From Sphaerochaeta pleomorpha str. Grapes (GTDB taxonomy: Bacteria > Spirochaetota > Spirochaetia > Sphaerochaetales > Sphaerochaetaceae), in the NCBI RefSeq assembly GCF_000236685.1, contig NC_016633.1:930001-994000 (forward strand): a stretch of DNA of 64,000 bases. Direction: 5' to 3'. The position numbers and the translations under genes were made by a program. Position 1 is the first letter of the stretch; each line of letters begins with the position of its first letter. The notes under the pieces are model-generated. The model ran no database searches, was not told the DNA's origin, and saw only the letters and a list, made by a program, of their open reading frames with translations. Shown here one piece after another: positions 18,021 to 26,213 of the stretch.

Positions 18021-18480
18021 CTTACCTCTCCTTGCAGGGTGCCAATCTGGACCTGTTGTTTCTAAATATAGCTACCTGTACTAGCCTACCATACCATATT
18101 ACCCACATTTTTGTTATTTCTTCCTTGATTTGGAGAAAAAATAGTAAAATTTTCGAGATTTTGAAAAACCAGAATCTTTTCGGTGAAGCCCATTTAAAAA
18201 TAGTTCTATTAGGGAAAACCTCAAAATATTGATTGTTTTTACAGTATTAATACCAAAAAGCAAAATTGCACATAAAAACTTCAAAAAAATCATCAGATTT
18301 TCGTACGCATTAATCAATTGACAATTAGTACTGCCTATGTTACCGTTCAATTGCTTTAATTTTTTGAGTTGCAGCTAGTCCGTTACCCTATCTCATGAAT
18401 GATCGTATTCGTTACTGAATCCCTTTCGCAGACAGGTTAAAATGTTCAAGACTGCGCCAAATGAAGCAATAATTTTTTGT
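18021..18480. other. AT-rich divergent intergenic region
   Basis: About 460 bp of strongly AT-rich sequence separates the phosphoesterase gene from the RRM gene. It should carry promoters for both. No ORF, RNA gene or repeat was recognised. The likely 5' leader of the RRM gene starts after about 18440. Confidence 0.4.
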
Positions 18481-18498
18481 ACAGGCAATATAGCCTGT
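18481..18498 (+). promoter_or_regulatory. Hairpin just upstream of the RRM gene ribosome site
   Basis: ACAGGC (18481-18486) and GCCTGT (18493-18498) form a 6-bp stem around AATATA, ending one base before the GAAGGA Shine-Dalgarno sequence. Cold-inducible RRM genes often have structured leaders; a translational control role is inferred only from position. Confidence 0.55.
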
Positions 18499-18512
18499 GA
18501 AGGATGCTTTTA

Positions 18513-18791
18513 ATGGCAAAGAAAATCTATGTTCGTAACATGAGTTACAACACCTCCGAAGAAGAACTTCGGGACCTGTTCGCACAGTACGGCACCGTAC
18601 TCAGTGCAAATATCATCATTGACCGCGAGACCCGTCGCCCCAAGGGCTTTGGTTTCGTAGAGATGGAAGAGGATTCAGCTGCTGAAGCTGCTATCTCCCA
18701 GCTCGATGGCAAGGATTTGGATGGCCGTAACCTCAGCGTTAACGAAGCTATTGCAAAACCCCGTCCGTCATACAACAACAACCGTTACTAG
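18513..18791 (+). CDS. RRM-domain RNA-binding protein (cold-inducible type)
   Basis: The 92-residue protein is a single RNA recognition motif. RNP2 is KIYVRNM near the start, RNP1 is KGFGFVEM near residue 50, and a short Pro/Asn-rich tail follows. Small bacterial RRM proteins of this kind bind single-stranded RNA and are often induced by cold. I chose ATG 18513 (MAKKIYV, the usual start) with AAGGA 9 nt upstream; the in-frame ATG at 18504 directly abuts that site. It is a single gene closed by a clear terminator. Confidence 0.93.
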   Translation: MAKKIYVRNMSYNTSEEELRDLFAQYGTVLSANIIIDRETRRPKGFGFVEMEEDSAAEAAISQLDGKDLDGRNLSVNEAIAKPRPSYNNNRY

Positions 18792-18836
18792 TTCTCGGTT
18801 GGAGTACGTCCGGAATTTTATGATTCAGTAACGTAG

Positions 18837-18866
18837 CGGAGCCAGCAATGGCTCCGTTTATTTTTG
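18837..18866 (+). terminator. Intrinsic terminator of the RRM gene
   Basis: CGGAGCC (18837-18843) and GGCTCCG (18850-18856) form a perfect 7-bp stem with a 6-nt loop, followed by TTTATTTTTG. Confidence 0.9.
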
Positions 18867-18908
18867 TATCTGCATCTTGTCTGTGATTTTGCTCTTCGTT
18901 CTGTTTTG

Positions 18909-20234
18909 CTACAGGGAACGCTTTCCGGCTTCCTCAAAGAAAGGCTGGGCAGCAAGGAAAAACTCATCCCGTAGCTGAGAAAGAGAAACGCCAGTCAGTT
19001 TATGGTCACGGACAACCCATTTCCCATTTACAAATACATGCATGACATTCTGCACCCCACTGCTATAGACCACCACCGAATAGGGATCATGGCAGGGAAC
19101 CATATTGGGCTGGTCGAGACCAAGAACCAGAATATCAGCTTTCTTGCCTACTTCCAGGCTTCCTATCGTATGGTCCGCTTTCAACACCTTTGCAGCTTCA
19201 CTTGTGCAAAGCGGCACAACCGACTTTGCCGGTATTGCCGTCCGGTCGTGCAACCCATTCTTGTGCAGGATGGCATAGAGCTTCATCTGGGTAAACAAGT
19301 CCAACGTATTCCCGCTTGCAGGGCCATCGGTTCCCAATCCAACCAAGATGCCTTCTTCACGCATCTTTGGGCACCGGGCCAAACCCTTGGCACTCTTGAA
19401 ATTCGCCCCGGGACAATGGATTACCCTGGTGCCAGACTTTGCAAGAAGAGCAATATCCTCATCACTGGTATGGATGCAATGGGCAGCCAGCAGGGAAGAG
19501 TCGAGCAAGCCCTGCCGGGCAAGAAAGGCAATGGGAGATAAACCATACTCGTTTTGGTACTTCTCCATCTCAAAGTCCATCTCGCTGAGATGCATTGTCC
19601 ATAATAGGTCATGTTCCTTTGCCAAAGCCTGTGCCTTTTTCAAGACCTCAACGGTGTTGCTATAGGGCGCATGGGGGGCAATGATAGGGGTTACAAGGGA
19701 ATTGCCACGAGATTGTGCAATCAAAGCTTCTGTTTTTTCCAAACCCTGTTGCCCGTCTTGGGCATCGCAATGAGGATCTTCCATCAAGGTTTCGCCTGCA
19801 TAAAGCCTAAACCCCATCTCATTTGCCGCTGCGGCAACCACATCTTCGAAAAAATACATATCGACGGCACAGGAAGTTCCGCTGAGCAGCATTTCTGCCA
19901 TGGCAAGGCGCGAGGAAGCATAGGCAAGCTCTTGTGTCATGCAAACGTTTTCCAAGGGAATGAGAAACCGACGCAACCGGTCAGGACAATCGTCTCCCAG
20001 GCTTCTGAACGCTATCATCCCCATATGGGTATGACCGTTTATCAGAGCCGGCATGACAATTGTGTCACAAAGGTCCAGCTCTTGGTCACAGGTTGCAGGC
20101 AATGAAGGGGGAAGAGCGCTATCCTTCCCTACATAGATAATGGTATCACCCTCAATGACAAGGGACCCGTCAGAGAGAACCGTTTCCTCTGTATCCATAG
20201 TGAGGATAGTTGCATGACGCAGCACATATTTCAT
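18909..20234 (-). CDS. Amidohydrolase, methylthioadenosine/adenosyl-homocysteine or guanine deaminase type
   Basis: The 441-residue protein belongs to the TrzN/MtaD/SsnA branch of amidohydrolases. It has the metal-binding HTH motif (INGHTHMG, about residue 67), APHAPY, TMHLSEMD, AAHCIHT and GTDGPAS near 300, which contains the metal-ligand Asp. Reactions in this branch hydrolyse amino groups from purines or purine-containing nucleosides. Its start overlaps the end of the adenine deaminase gene by 4 nt and it is last in the transporter-deaminase operon, so a purine or nucleoside substrate is likely. The exact substrate (MTA/SAH, guanine, or other) cannot be fixed from sequence. Confidence 0.82.
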   Translation of the reverse strand: MKYVLRHATILTMDTEETVLSDGSLVIEGDTIIYVGKDSALPPSLPATCDQELDLCDTIVMPALINGHTHMGMIAFRSLGDDCPDRLRRFLIPLENVCMTQELAYASSRLAMAEMLLSGTSCAVDMYFFEDVVAAAANEMGFRLYAGETLMEDPHCDAQDGQQGLEKTEALIAQSRGNSLVTPIIAPHAPYSNTVEVLKKAQALAKEHDLLWTMHLSEMDFEMEKYQNEYGLSPIAFLARQGLLDSSLLAAHCIHTSDEDIALLAKSGTRVIHCPGANFKSAKGLARCPKMREEGILVGLGTDGPASGNTLDLFTQMKLYAILHKNGLHDRTAIPAKSVVPLCTSEAAKVLKADHTIGSLEVGKKADILVLGLDQPNMVPCHDPYSVVVYSSGVQNVMHVFVNGKWVVRDHKLTGVSLSQLRDEFFLAAQPFFEEAGKRSL

Positions 20235-21922
20235 TTGCTTTTATTCCCATCACTGTAATACGTCCGCCAGTCGAGAACACGCTTTTGCACTACATCGACC
20301 AAGCCTTTGTCGCTGATCTTCAACTCAGGGGAGACAGGAAGGGAAAGCACTGCAAAGTTCATGACCTCTTCTCTCGCCTCATACCCATGGTCTTTCAGCC
20401 ATTTGCGCACCCCTTTTATTTGCTTTGCCAGTTTTGGCATAGGCTCAAGGGACACAATACCGCCATAGGCAAGGGGAACAAACGACTCTTTCTGTTCATC
20501 GACTAAGGCGATACCGCCCTGGTTCTCTATAACAAGGTTCACTGCCCTGACTGCCAATTCCACGCTGGTTGCAAGCACCAGCAGGTTGTGGCTGTCATGC
20601 GCCCAGGAACTGCAGATGGCTCCACTCTTTTTCAAACCATTTTTCAAGAAGGCCGGTTTGATAGGTGACTCATGGCCATACCGCTCAACACTGGCAATGA
20701 CATTCAGGCCAGCAGCGAAATAGTCGAAGGTGTTGTCAACCACATCGACTGTCTGTCGTCCTTTTTTGGTGAAAGTCGTAGCAGTATCCTTCTCGATGAC
20801 CAGAATATCACGATTGCCATCGGGGCAGGAAAGATCGAAATCTTTTTCCGAAATCTTCTTTCTTTGTATTGAGTTGAGATATTTTTTATCGAGGTTTGGA
20901 AGTTTTGTCGGGGTAACCAGGCCGTTGGAGGAATCGTAAACCATGGCCCCGTTCTTGAAAATCGCCTTGATATGCAAGGTTTCCAAGTCATCGATAACCA
21001 ACAAGTCGGCTAGCTTGCCCGGGGCTATCTGTCCACGGTCGAAAAGACGCATGCGCATGGCAGGGGCATAGGTAGCAGCATAGATAGCCTCGGTTATGGG
21101 CATTCCATAAAATATTGCTTGTTTGACCACCGCATCAAGATGCCCTTTTTCCTGCAGGACATCGCTCATGACATCATCGGTGCAAAAACAAAACGTTCCG
21201 GCAAGGTATTCATCACAGAGGGCTTTTATAGTCTCTTTTTTGACACTTTTTTGCTGGATTTCCAAAAACATCCCTGCTGAAACCTTTTCCATGATTGATT
21301 GTGCAGTTTGTTCGGTGTGGTCGGAATCGACCCCGCTGGCAATGAATTTGCTTAACTGCTCGCCGCTGATTTTCGGGCAATGGCCTTCGATGGGAGAATC
21401 TGGCCTACAGGTTTTAAAAGCCTTGATGATACGCTTGGTCCTATTGTCCTCTTCACTGAACAGATCATTTGCGTTCATGATCTCCCCGAGGGCCAGGATG
21501 TCATCCCGCTTGCAAAGCTGCTCAACTTCACTTGCGTCTATTTGCCCACCGCTTGTTTCAAGCTCTTTTGAGGTTGAGGGCACACTGCTGGGTATTGCAT
21601 AGAACACATCAAGAAGCGAGGGAAGGTCCATATAGGCCTCGAGTCCCTCAACTCCAAAGACATTGGCCACCTCATGGCAATCGGCAACGACTGTTGTCGT
21701 GCCATGGGGCAAGACCGCATTCGAGAATTCCGACGGACTTGTCATGGAAGACTCGATGTGCATGTGAATATCGATGAATCCCGGGATTACAACCAACCCA
21801 CCATGCGATTCCTCATCAAAGTTGCGTTCGACATGCCTGATGGTTTTATCGAAGGCAATAGATCCGAAATCGAAGGAACGGTAAGCAGAGTTGTAAATCC
21901 AGACATTCTTAAGGTAGGTCAC
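20231..21922 (-). CDS. ade: Adenine deaminase
   Basis: The 563-residue protein has full family length. Motifs include PGFIDIHMHIESSM with metal-binding histidines (about 46-58), HGTTTVVADCHEVANV, EGHCP, FCTDDV, and the late GAICSSWAHDSHN block typical of Ade. It converts adenine to hypoxanthine and ammonia. It follows the solute-binding-protein gene by 2 nt and overlaps the next amidohydrolase gene. No strong ribosome site precedes ATG 21920-21922, suggesting translational coupling. Hypoxanthine made here could feed the xanthine dehydrogenase-type enzymes encoded at 43.8-50.4 kb. Confidence 0.93.
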   Translation of the reverse strand: MTYLKNVWIYNSAYRSFDFGSIAFDKTIRHVERNFDEESHGGLVVIPGFIDIHMHIESSMTSPSEFSNAVLPHGTTTVVADCHEVANVFGVEGLEAYMDLPSLLDVFYAIPSSVPSTSKELETSGGQIDASEVEQLCKRDDILALGEIMNANDLFSEEDNRTKRIIKAFKTCRPDSPIEGHCPKISGEQLSKFIASGVDSDHTEQTAQSIMEKVSAGMFLEIQQKSVKKETIKALCDEYLAGTFCFCTDDVMSDVLQEKGHLDAVVKQAIFYGMPITEAIYAATYAPAMRMRLFDRGQIAPGKLADLLVIDDLETLHIKAIFKNGAMVYDSSNGLVTPTKLPNLDKKYLNSIQRKKISEKDFDLSCPDGNRDILVIEKDTATTFTKKGRQTVDVVDNTFDYFAAGLNVIASVERYGHESPIKPAFLKNGLKKSGAICSSWAHDSHNLLVLATSVELAVRAVNLVIENQGGIALVDEQKESFVPLAYGGIVSLEPMPKLAKQIKGVRKWLKDHGYEAREEVMNFAVLSLPVSPELKISDKGLVDVVQKRVLDWRTYYSDGNKSK

Positions 21923-21924
21923 GA

Positions 21925-22989
21925 CTAGTTATTCATCAGGCGGTTGAAAAGGTCTACCCATTCAGCCATCAAAGGATTGACGAAGGAGAAGTCTACCATC
22001 TTGGCCTTGGCTGCCACTTCACCTACTGTCTTGTTCTCGGCAAGGGCGGGAGTAAGGACAACCTTTTTGTTGACAGGAGCCTCGTTGAGGGCCTTTGCAG
22101 TCCTCAGTTCGGTCTCTGCATTGAGCCTGTAGTTGATATAGGCAAGGGCGAGGTCCTTGTTCTTGGAATTCTTGCTGATGTTGATAACATTGAAGTTTGC
22201 ATAGGTACCCGAAGAAGGAACCATATACACGGCCTCAGGATCAGCTTTGGCAATTACCGGCACACCATAGTCACCGACGATAGCAACTGCAATCTCACCA
22301 TTCTTGAAGAGACTTGCGACATCTGAAGTCTTGGCATACGTGCGCAGTACGTTGGGTTTGAGTTCCTCCAGAGCCTTGAATGCAGTAGCTCCCTTATCGG
22401 TTGTAAAATCAACACCCTTGACATCACTGGCCATGGCAAGCAGGGCAGGTCCGAACGTCGTTGTAATGGCAGGAATGGAAATCTTTCCCTTCAAGGCAGG
22501 ATTCCACAAATCGTCCCAGGAATCGATTACGATGCCGGCGGCTTTCGGATTATATATGATCCCGATACTGTTGATGGTATAGGGAGCTCCCGAACCTGAC
22601 TTGATCATAGCCTGGGCTCCACCGATCAAATCATTGAAAGAGGTGATATCACTGACTGCAATCGGGGCAAACAACCCAGCGGTTACGCCATCTGCTGTAT
22701 TCTTCTGGGCCAATTCGATTACATCGACCTTGGAATTGGGATCGCTTGCAAGTTTGGTATAGCGTTCCTGGGCATTACCCGTGTCGAGGATGACCTTGAC
22801 ATTGTACTGCTTTTCAAAGGGTTCATAGACTTCTGCCCATAGGGAATCTTCTGAAAGCCCCCAGGTGGAAATAATGAGCTCGCGCGGTGCGCTTGTGCTT
22901 TCCTTTGTACCCTGTGCCCCGATCTGGGCTACAGGAAACAACAAGACCAAAAGTGCGGCCATCATAGTTGCTGCATGTAATTTTCTCAT
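21925..22989 (-). CDS. ABC transporter solute-binding protein (PotD/spermidine-putrescine type)
   Basis: The protein has a signal peptide (about residues 1-26: MRKLHAATMMAALLVLLF, then AQIGAQG) and a mature periplasmic-binding fold with LIISTWG, SIGIIYNPKAAG and DSWDDLWNPALKGKI, typical of the PotD/AfuA-like class. I chose ATG 22987-22989, with GGAG 6 nt upstream, over an in-frame ATG at 23001. The 78-bp gap to the ATPase gene contains small inverted repeats (GTGAG/CTCAC at 23039-23051, TGCC/GGCA at 23009-23020). These could insulate or stabilise the message. Polyamines are the family default, but the neighbours point to a purine-related substrate. Confidence 0.85.
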   Translation of the reverse strand: MRKLHAATMMAALLVLLFPVAQIGAQGTKESTSAPRELIISTWGLSEDSLWAEVYEPFEKQYNVKVILDTGNAQERYTKLASDPNSKVDVIELAQKNTADGVTAGLFAPIAVSDITSFNDLIGGAQAMIKSGSGAPYTINSIGIIYNPKAAGIVIDSWDDLWNPALKGKISIPAITTTFGPALLAMASDVKGVDFTTDKGATAFKALEELKPNVLRTYAKTSDVASLFKNGEIAVAIVGDYGVPVIAKADPEAVYMVPSSGTYANFNVINISKNSKNKDLALAYINYRLNAETELRTAKALNEAPVNKKVVLTPALAENKTVGEVAAKAKMVDFSFVNPLMAEWVDLFNRLMNN

Positions 22990-23067
22990 AGTCCTCTCCA
23001 TTTTTCTCTGCCGTCCGGCAGGAATACCATCTTTTATTGTGAGTCTCTCACCTAGACTCCCAAACGA

Positions 23068-24078
23068 TTACCGGTGCAAAAATACCAATTTCTCCTGGGG
23101 GAATTTGACTGAAACAGCAGATCCCACAGGAAAGGCAGGTTCTTGGCTGCTTGCTATCGTAACTAGCCCAAGATCTGTCTTCACCTCATACTGATAGCCT
23201 TTGCCAAGATACGTCCGTACTTCAATCGAACCTGACAGAAAGGATTCGTCCTTTGCAAGGCTAAGCTGAACATCCTCCGGCCTGATACAGAAGAGCGTGG
23301 CTTTATCCTTATCGGCGGGAATGGAAACCTGAGCCACTTTTGCTTTGTCTATCGCAAACAGGTTCTTGAAACCGACAAAACGGGCGATCATCTCGGTTGC
23401 AGGATTGGAATAGATTTTCTCCGGGCTGTCGCACTGCTCAATCTTCCCCTTCTGCATGATCGCTACCCTATCAGAAATAGAGAAACACTCTTCCTGGTCA
23501 TGGGTGACGAATACTGTCGTAATCCCCAGTTCTTGCTGGATTCTCTTGATAGAAGAGCGCATCTGCAGCCTAAGCTGGGCATCGAGGTTGGAAAGCGGTT
23601 CATCAAGCAGCAACAGCTTCGGTTCGATTACCAAAGCCCTGGCCAAGGCTACCCTCTGGCGCTGACCTCCCGAAAGTTGCTTGGGAAACCGCTGCTCAAG
23701 GCCGGTAATACCACAGATATCAACCATTTTGGCAACTTGCGTTGCAATAGTGGCAGAGTCAATCTTGCGTAGCTTCAAACCAAAGGCGATATTCTCGAAA
23801 ACAGTCAGGTGGGGAAAGAGCGCATAGCTCTGGAATACAATGCCAAAATCACGCTTATGCACAGGGACATGGGTCATGTCCTTGCCCTCAAGCAGGAACG
23901 TACCGCCAGTAGCTTCTATCAACCCGGCAATCACACGCAATGTTGTGGTTTTTCCGCACCCTGAAGGCCCGAGCAGGGAAAGCAATTCCCCCTGGTGGAT
24001 ATCAAGGTTGAGATCCTCGAGAATCAGGTTCTTTTTATCGTAGGAGACATCGATATGCCGCAATTCACCGAAACTCAT
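23068..24078 (-). CDS. ABC transporter ATPase (PotA type)
   Basis: This 336-residue importer ATPase has Walker A GPSGCGKTT, signature LSGGQRQRVALARAL, Walker B LLLLDEPLSNLDA and H-loop FVTHDQEE. A C-terminal TOBE-like domain (about 240-336) is typical of PotA/MalK-type subunits. It lies 29 nt after the second permease gene in the operon. It powers the PotBC-like permeases. Confidence 0.92.
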   Translation of the reverse strand: MSFGELRHIDVSYDKKNLILEDLNLDIHQGELLSLLGPSGCGKTTTLRVIAGLIEATGGTFLLEGKDMTHVPVHKRDFGIVFQSYALFPHLTVFENIAFGLKLRKIDSATIATQVAKMVDICGITGLEQRFPKQLSGGQRQRVALARALVIEPKLLLLDEPLSNLDAQLRLQMRSSIKRIQQELGITTVFVTHDQEECFSISDRVAIMQKGKIEQCDSPEKIYSNPATEMIARFVGFKNLFAIDKAKVAQVSIPADKDKATLFCIRPEDVQLSLAKDESFLSGSIEVRTYLGKGYQYEVKTDLGLVTIASSQEPAFPVGSAVSVKFPQEKLVFLHR

Positions 24079-24107
24079 AAAATCCTCCCAGGATGCAGGC
24101 TATCTGC

Positions 24108-24908
24108 CTATTCTCCGCTCGCTAGTTTGGTTTTCATCCGTTGGGCACTCATCGTCCTATCCATGATATACATGAACAGAAGGGTCATTGCCATAAGCAT
24201 TACCGACAAAGCGCTTACCGTTGGGTCGTAGTTGTATTCGATATAATTCATCATCGAGTAAGGCAACGTATTCATACCCGGTCCCTTCAGATACATGGAC
24301 ACCGGGATGTTATTGAACGAATTGATAAAGGAAAGCATGAAAGCCGAAAGGATAGCGGGCTTCAGATTGGGCAGTACGACTTTCAAAAAAGCCTTCACCG
24401 GTGTACAGCCAAGTGACCTCGCAGCCTCTTCCATGCTCTCGTCCACATCCTTGAGGCTGGCGCTGATAATCCTCACACAATAAGGCATGACTACCAATAG
24501 GTGTCCAAGTATCAAGGCGAGATTCAAAGGCATTGCCAAAATCACGACCAAAAACCTGAACAGGACATAGCCGATGACAATACCCGGTATCAAGGAAGGG
24601 GAAAGAAAAATGGAAAGCAACAGGTTGCTTAGTTTCCCCGGTCTCTTAACCAGGGCCACCGAGCTGGCCAACCCGAAAGCTATACCGATAATAGAGGCTA
24701 AAAGGGCCAGGATAAGGCTGTTTTTGAAACTGCTAACCAAAGATCTCGACTGGAATACCTTGCCAAACCACTGTAGGCTGAACCCTTCCAAGGGAATGGT
24801 TATGGAATCGGCACTGTTAAACGAGGTAATGACAATCAGCAGCAGTGGCAAAAAGATGAAGGCAAAGACTATCCAGGCAACAATAGCAACAAACCGGTGT
24901 TTATACAT
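24108..24908 (-). CDS. ABC transporter permease (PotC type)
   Basis: The 266-residue membrane protein has six predicted helices. The EAA-type coupling loop reads EEAARSLGCTPVKAFLKVVLP around residue 165. I chose ATG 24906-24908 with AGGGGG 7 nt upstream; a longer in-frame start at 24944 would lie inside the upstream gene. It overlaps the end of the PotB-like gene by 8 nt. Confidence 0.9.
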   Translation of the reverse strand: MYKHRFVAIVAWIVFAFIFLPLLLIVITSFNSADSITIPLEGFSLQWFGKVFQSRSLVSSFKNSLILALLASIIGIAFGLASSVALVKRPGKLSNLLLSIFLSPSLIPGIVIGYVLFRFLVVILAMPLNLALILGHLLVVMPYCVRIISASLKDVDESMEEAARSLGCTPVKAFLKVVLPNLKPAILSAFMLSFINSFNNIPVSMYLKGPGMNTLPYSMMNYIEYNYDPTVSALSVMLMAMTLLFMYIMDRTMSAQRMKTKLASGE

Positions 24909-25734
24909 TGCTTGACCCCCTCTTGTCGAGCTTGGAGGCGACAATATTGAAAATCTTCATCACCCCAAGGCTTACCAGGATCATGATAAAGGCTATTACT
25001 GCGGAATTCGTCCAGTTCGAGAGTGTGTTCGACTGCTGGTAGAGCAACGTTGCAAGCATCATATTCTGGTTACCACCGAGCAAAGTGGGGGTTGTATAGG
25101 CACTGATAGTCCCTGCAAACACCATAACCCCGGCGACCAGGACTCCCGAGAAGGAAAGCGGGACAATTATCTTAAAGAAAGTTTTCATCGGGGGGGCCCC
25201 GAGGCTGTAGGCAGCCTCGATTACATCATCGCCGATATTCTCCATTACCGAGGCCAAAGTTGAAATCATCACAGGCAGGAAGAGGTACACCGAACCGACC
25301 ACGATGGCAAAGTCGGTATAGAGCATTTTCAAGGGTTCCTGGATGATGCCCACAGACATAAGCAACTGGTTTATCATCCCGTTCTTTCCCAAAATACTGA
25401 TCCAGGCGAATCCCCTTACCACTGCATTGGTAAGCAAGGGGAACAGGATCAAAGAAAGGATAATCCTCCGGCGGTTTTCTTTCAAAAGGCTGATATAGTA
25501 GGAGGTAGGTAACCCGACTGCCACGCAGATAAGCGTGGTAATGACCGAGAGCCGCAATGAACGGAAGAAAATGCCCCTGGAAAAAGAATCGGCAAAGAAG
25601 CCTGTGTAATAGGAAACGCTGAAACCTGGGGTAAAGAAACTGGGCAGAATCGTAAAGAGAAGCGGAACCAGCAGGCAGACAACTGCCAGCAGGATAAACG
25701 GCAGGATTGATATCAGGAAACTGCTTTTCTTCAT
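24901..25734 (-). CDS. ABC transporter permease (PotB type)
   Basis: The protein has six predicted helices. The EAA loop reads EAAYSLGAPPMKTFFKIIVP near residue 180. I chose ATG 25732-25734 with GGAG 9 nt upstream, giving 277 residues; an in-frame ATG at 25827 would add 31 residues unlike the family. It is the first gene of the transporter-deaminase operon, behind a good promoter. Confidence 0.9.
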   Translation of the reverse strand: MKKSSFLISILPFILLAVVCLLVPLLFTILPSFFTPGFSVSYYTGFFADSFSRGIFFRSLRLSVITTLICVAVGLPTSYYISLLKENRRRIILSLILFPLLTNAVVRGFAWISILGKNGMINQLLMSVGIIQEPLKMLYTDFAIVVGSVYLFLPVMISTLASVMENIGDDVIEAAYSLGAPPMKTFFKIIVPLSFSGVLVAGVMVFAGTISAYTTPTLLGGNQNMMLATLLYQQSNTLSNWTNSAVIAFIMILVSLGVMKIFNIVASKLDKRGSSNV

Positions 25735-25849
25735 GAAGTTTTTCTCCAAGCAGATACTACTGCGTTGTAAGATGCTCAAGCCGGAAACAGTCAAAACCGA
25801 TGCTATTGTAAAAAACGGTTTGCCCATTCTTTATACTATTTATCCAGTA

Positions 25850-25879
25850 TGTATAGCGAAAAGAAACTGGCCCTGTCAA
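25850..25879 (-). promoter_or_regulatory. Promoter of the purine transporter/deaminase operon
   Basis: On the minus strand TTGACA (25874-25879) and TATACA (25850-25855) are separated by 18 bp, the best consensus match in this region. The predicted start is near 25843, giving a leader of about 110 nt. Confidence 0.75.
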
Positions 25880-25892
25880 CTGTTTTTGACAG
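25873..25892. promoter_or_regulatory. Inverted repeat overlapping the -35 box
   Basis: CTGTCAA (25873-25879) and TTGACAG (25886-25892) form a perfect 7-bp inverted repeat with a 6-bp spacer. The left arm contains the minus-strand -35 box. The right arm offers a TTGACA on the plus strand, facing the trp operon, though no good plus-strand -10 is spaced from it. It is a candidate operator. Confidence 0.5.
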
Positions 25893-26213
25893 ATTATGAA
25901 TTAAAGTAATGCATAAACAGAGCCAACCTGAAAATTCATAACCCAAAGTAATACTTCAAGAAAAATACAGGACATACTGGTAAAAACTCTTTACCCAACA
26001 GATATATCTTTTTCCATAAAGGTAAATTATGCAAGGCCAGGAGATTGTTTCCTTGTATTTTTGCAGTACAACTCCAGGGCCTTGCAAGCAAACTGACATC
26101 TCGATCAAAGGTGCTCCAATGAGGGGAAAACTACAGATAAAAGGAAAAAGTTGTGTTGTCCTCTTGATTCTATTTATAGAAACATGTACCCTCTTTACCA
26201 ACCGGAGGCAAGG
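25893..26213. other. Leader/promoter region upstream of trpB
   Basis: Apart from the inverted repeat and the long stem-loop, this stretch holds no gene. The trp promoter must be here, but I cannot name one good -35/-10 pair. The short open frame ending at 26217 lacks Trp codons and is not an obvious leader peptide. Confidence 0.4.
26030..26086 (+). promoter_or_regulatory. Long stem-loop in the trp operon leader region
   Basis: TGCAAGGCC (26030-26038) pairs perfectly with GGCCTTGCA (26078-26086). The stem continues through GGAG/CTCC and TTGT/ACAA with small bulges, leaving a loop of about 19 nt. No T-run follows, so it is not itself a terminator. It lies about 130 nt before trpB. Open frames across it contain no run of Trp codons. 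Its role is unknown: attenuation partner, protein-binding site or mRNA stabiliser. Confidence 0.5.
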
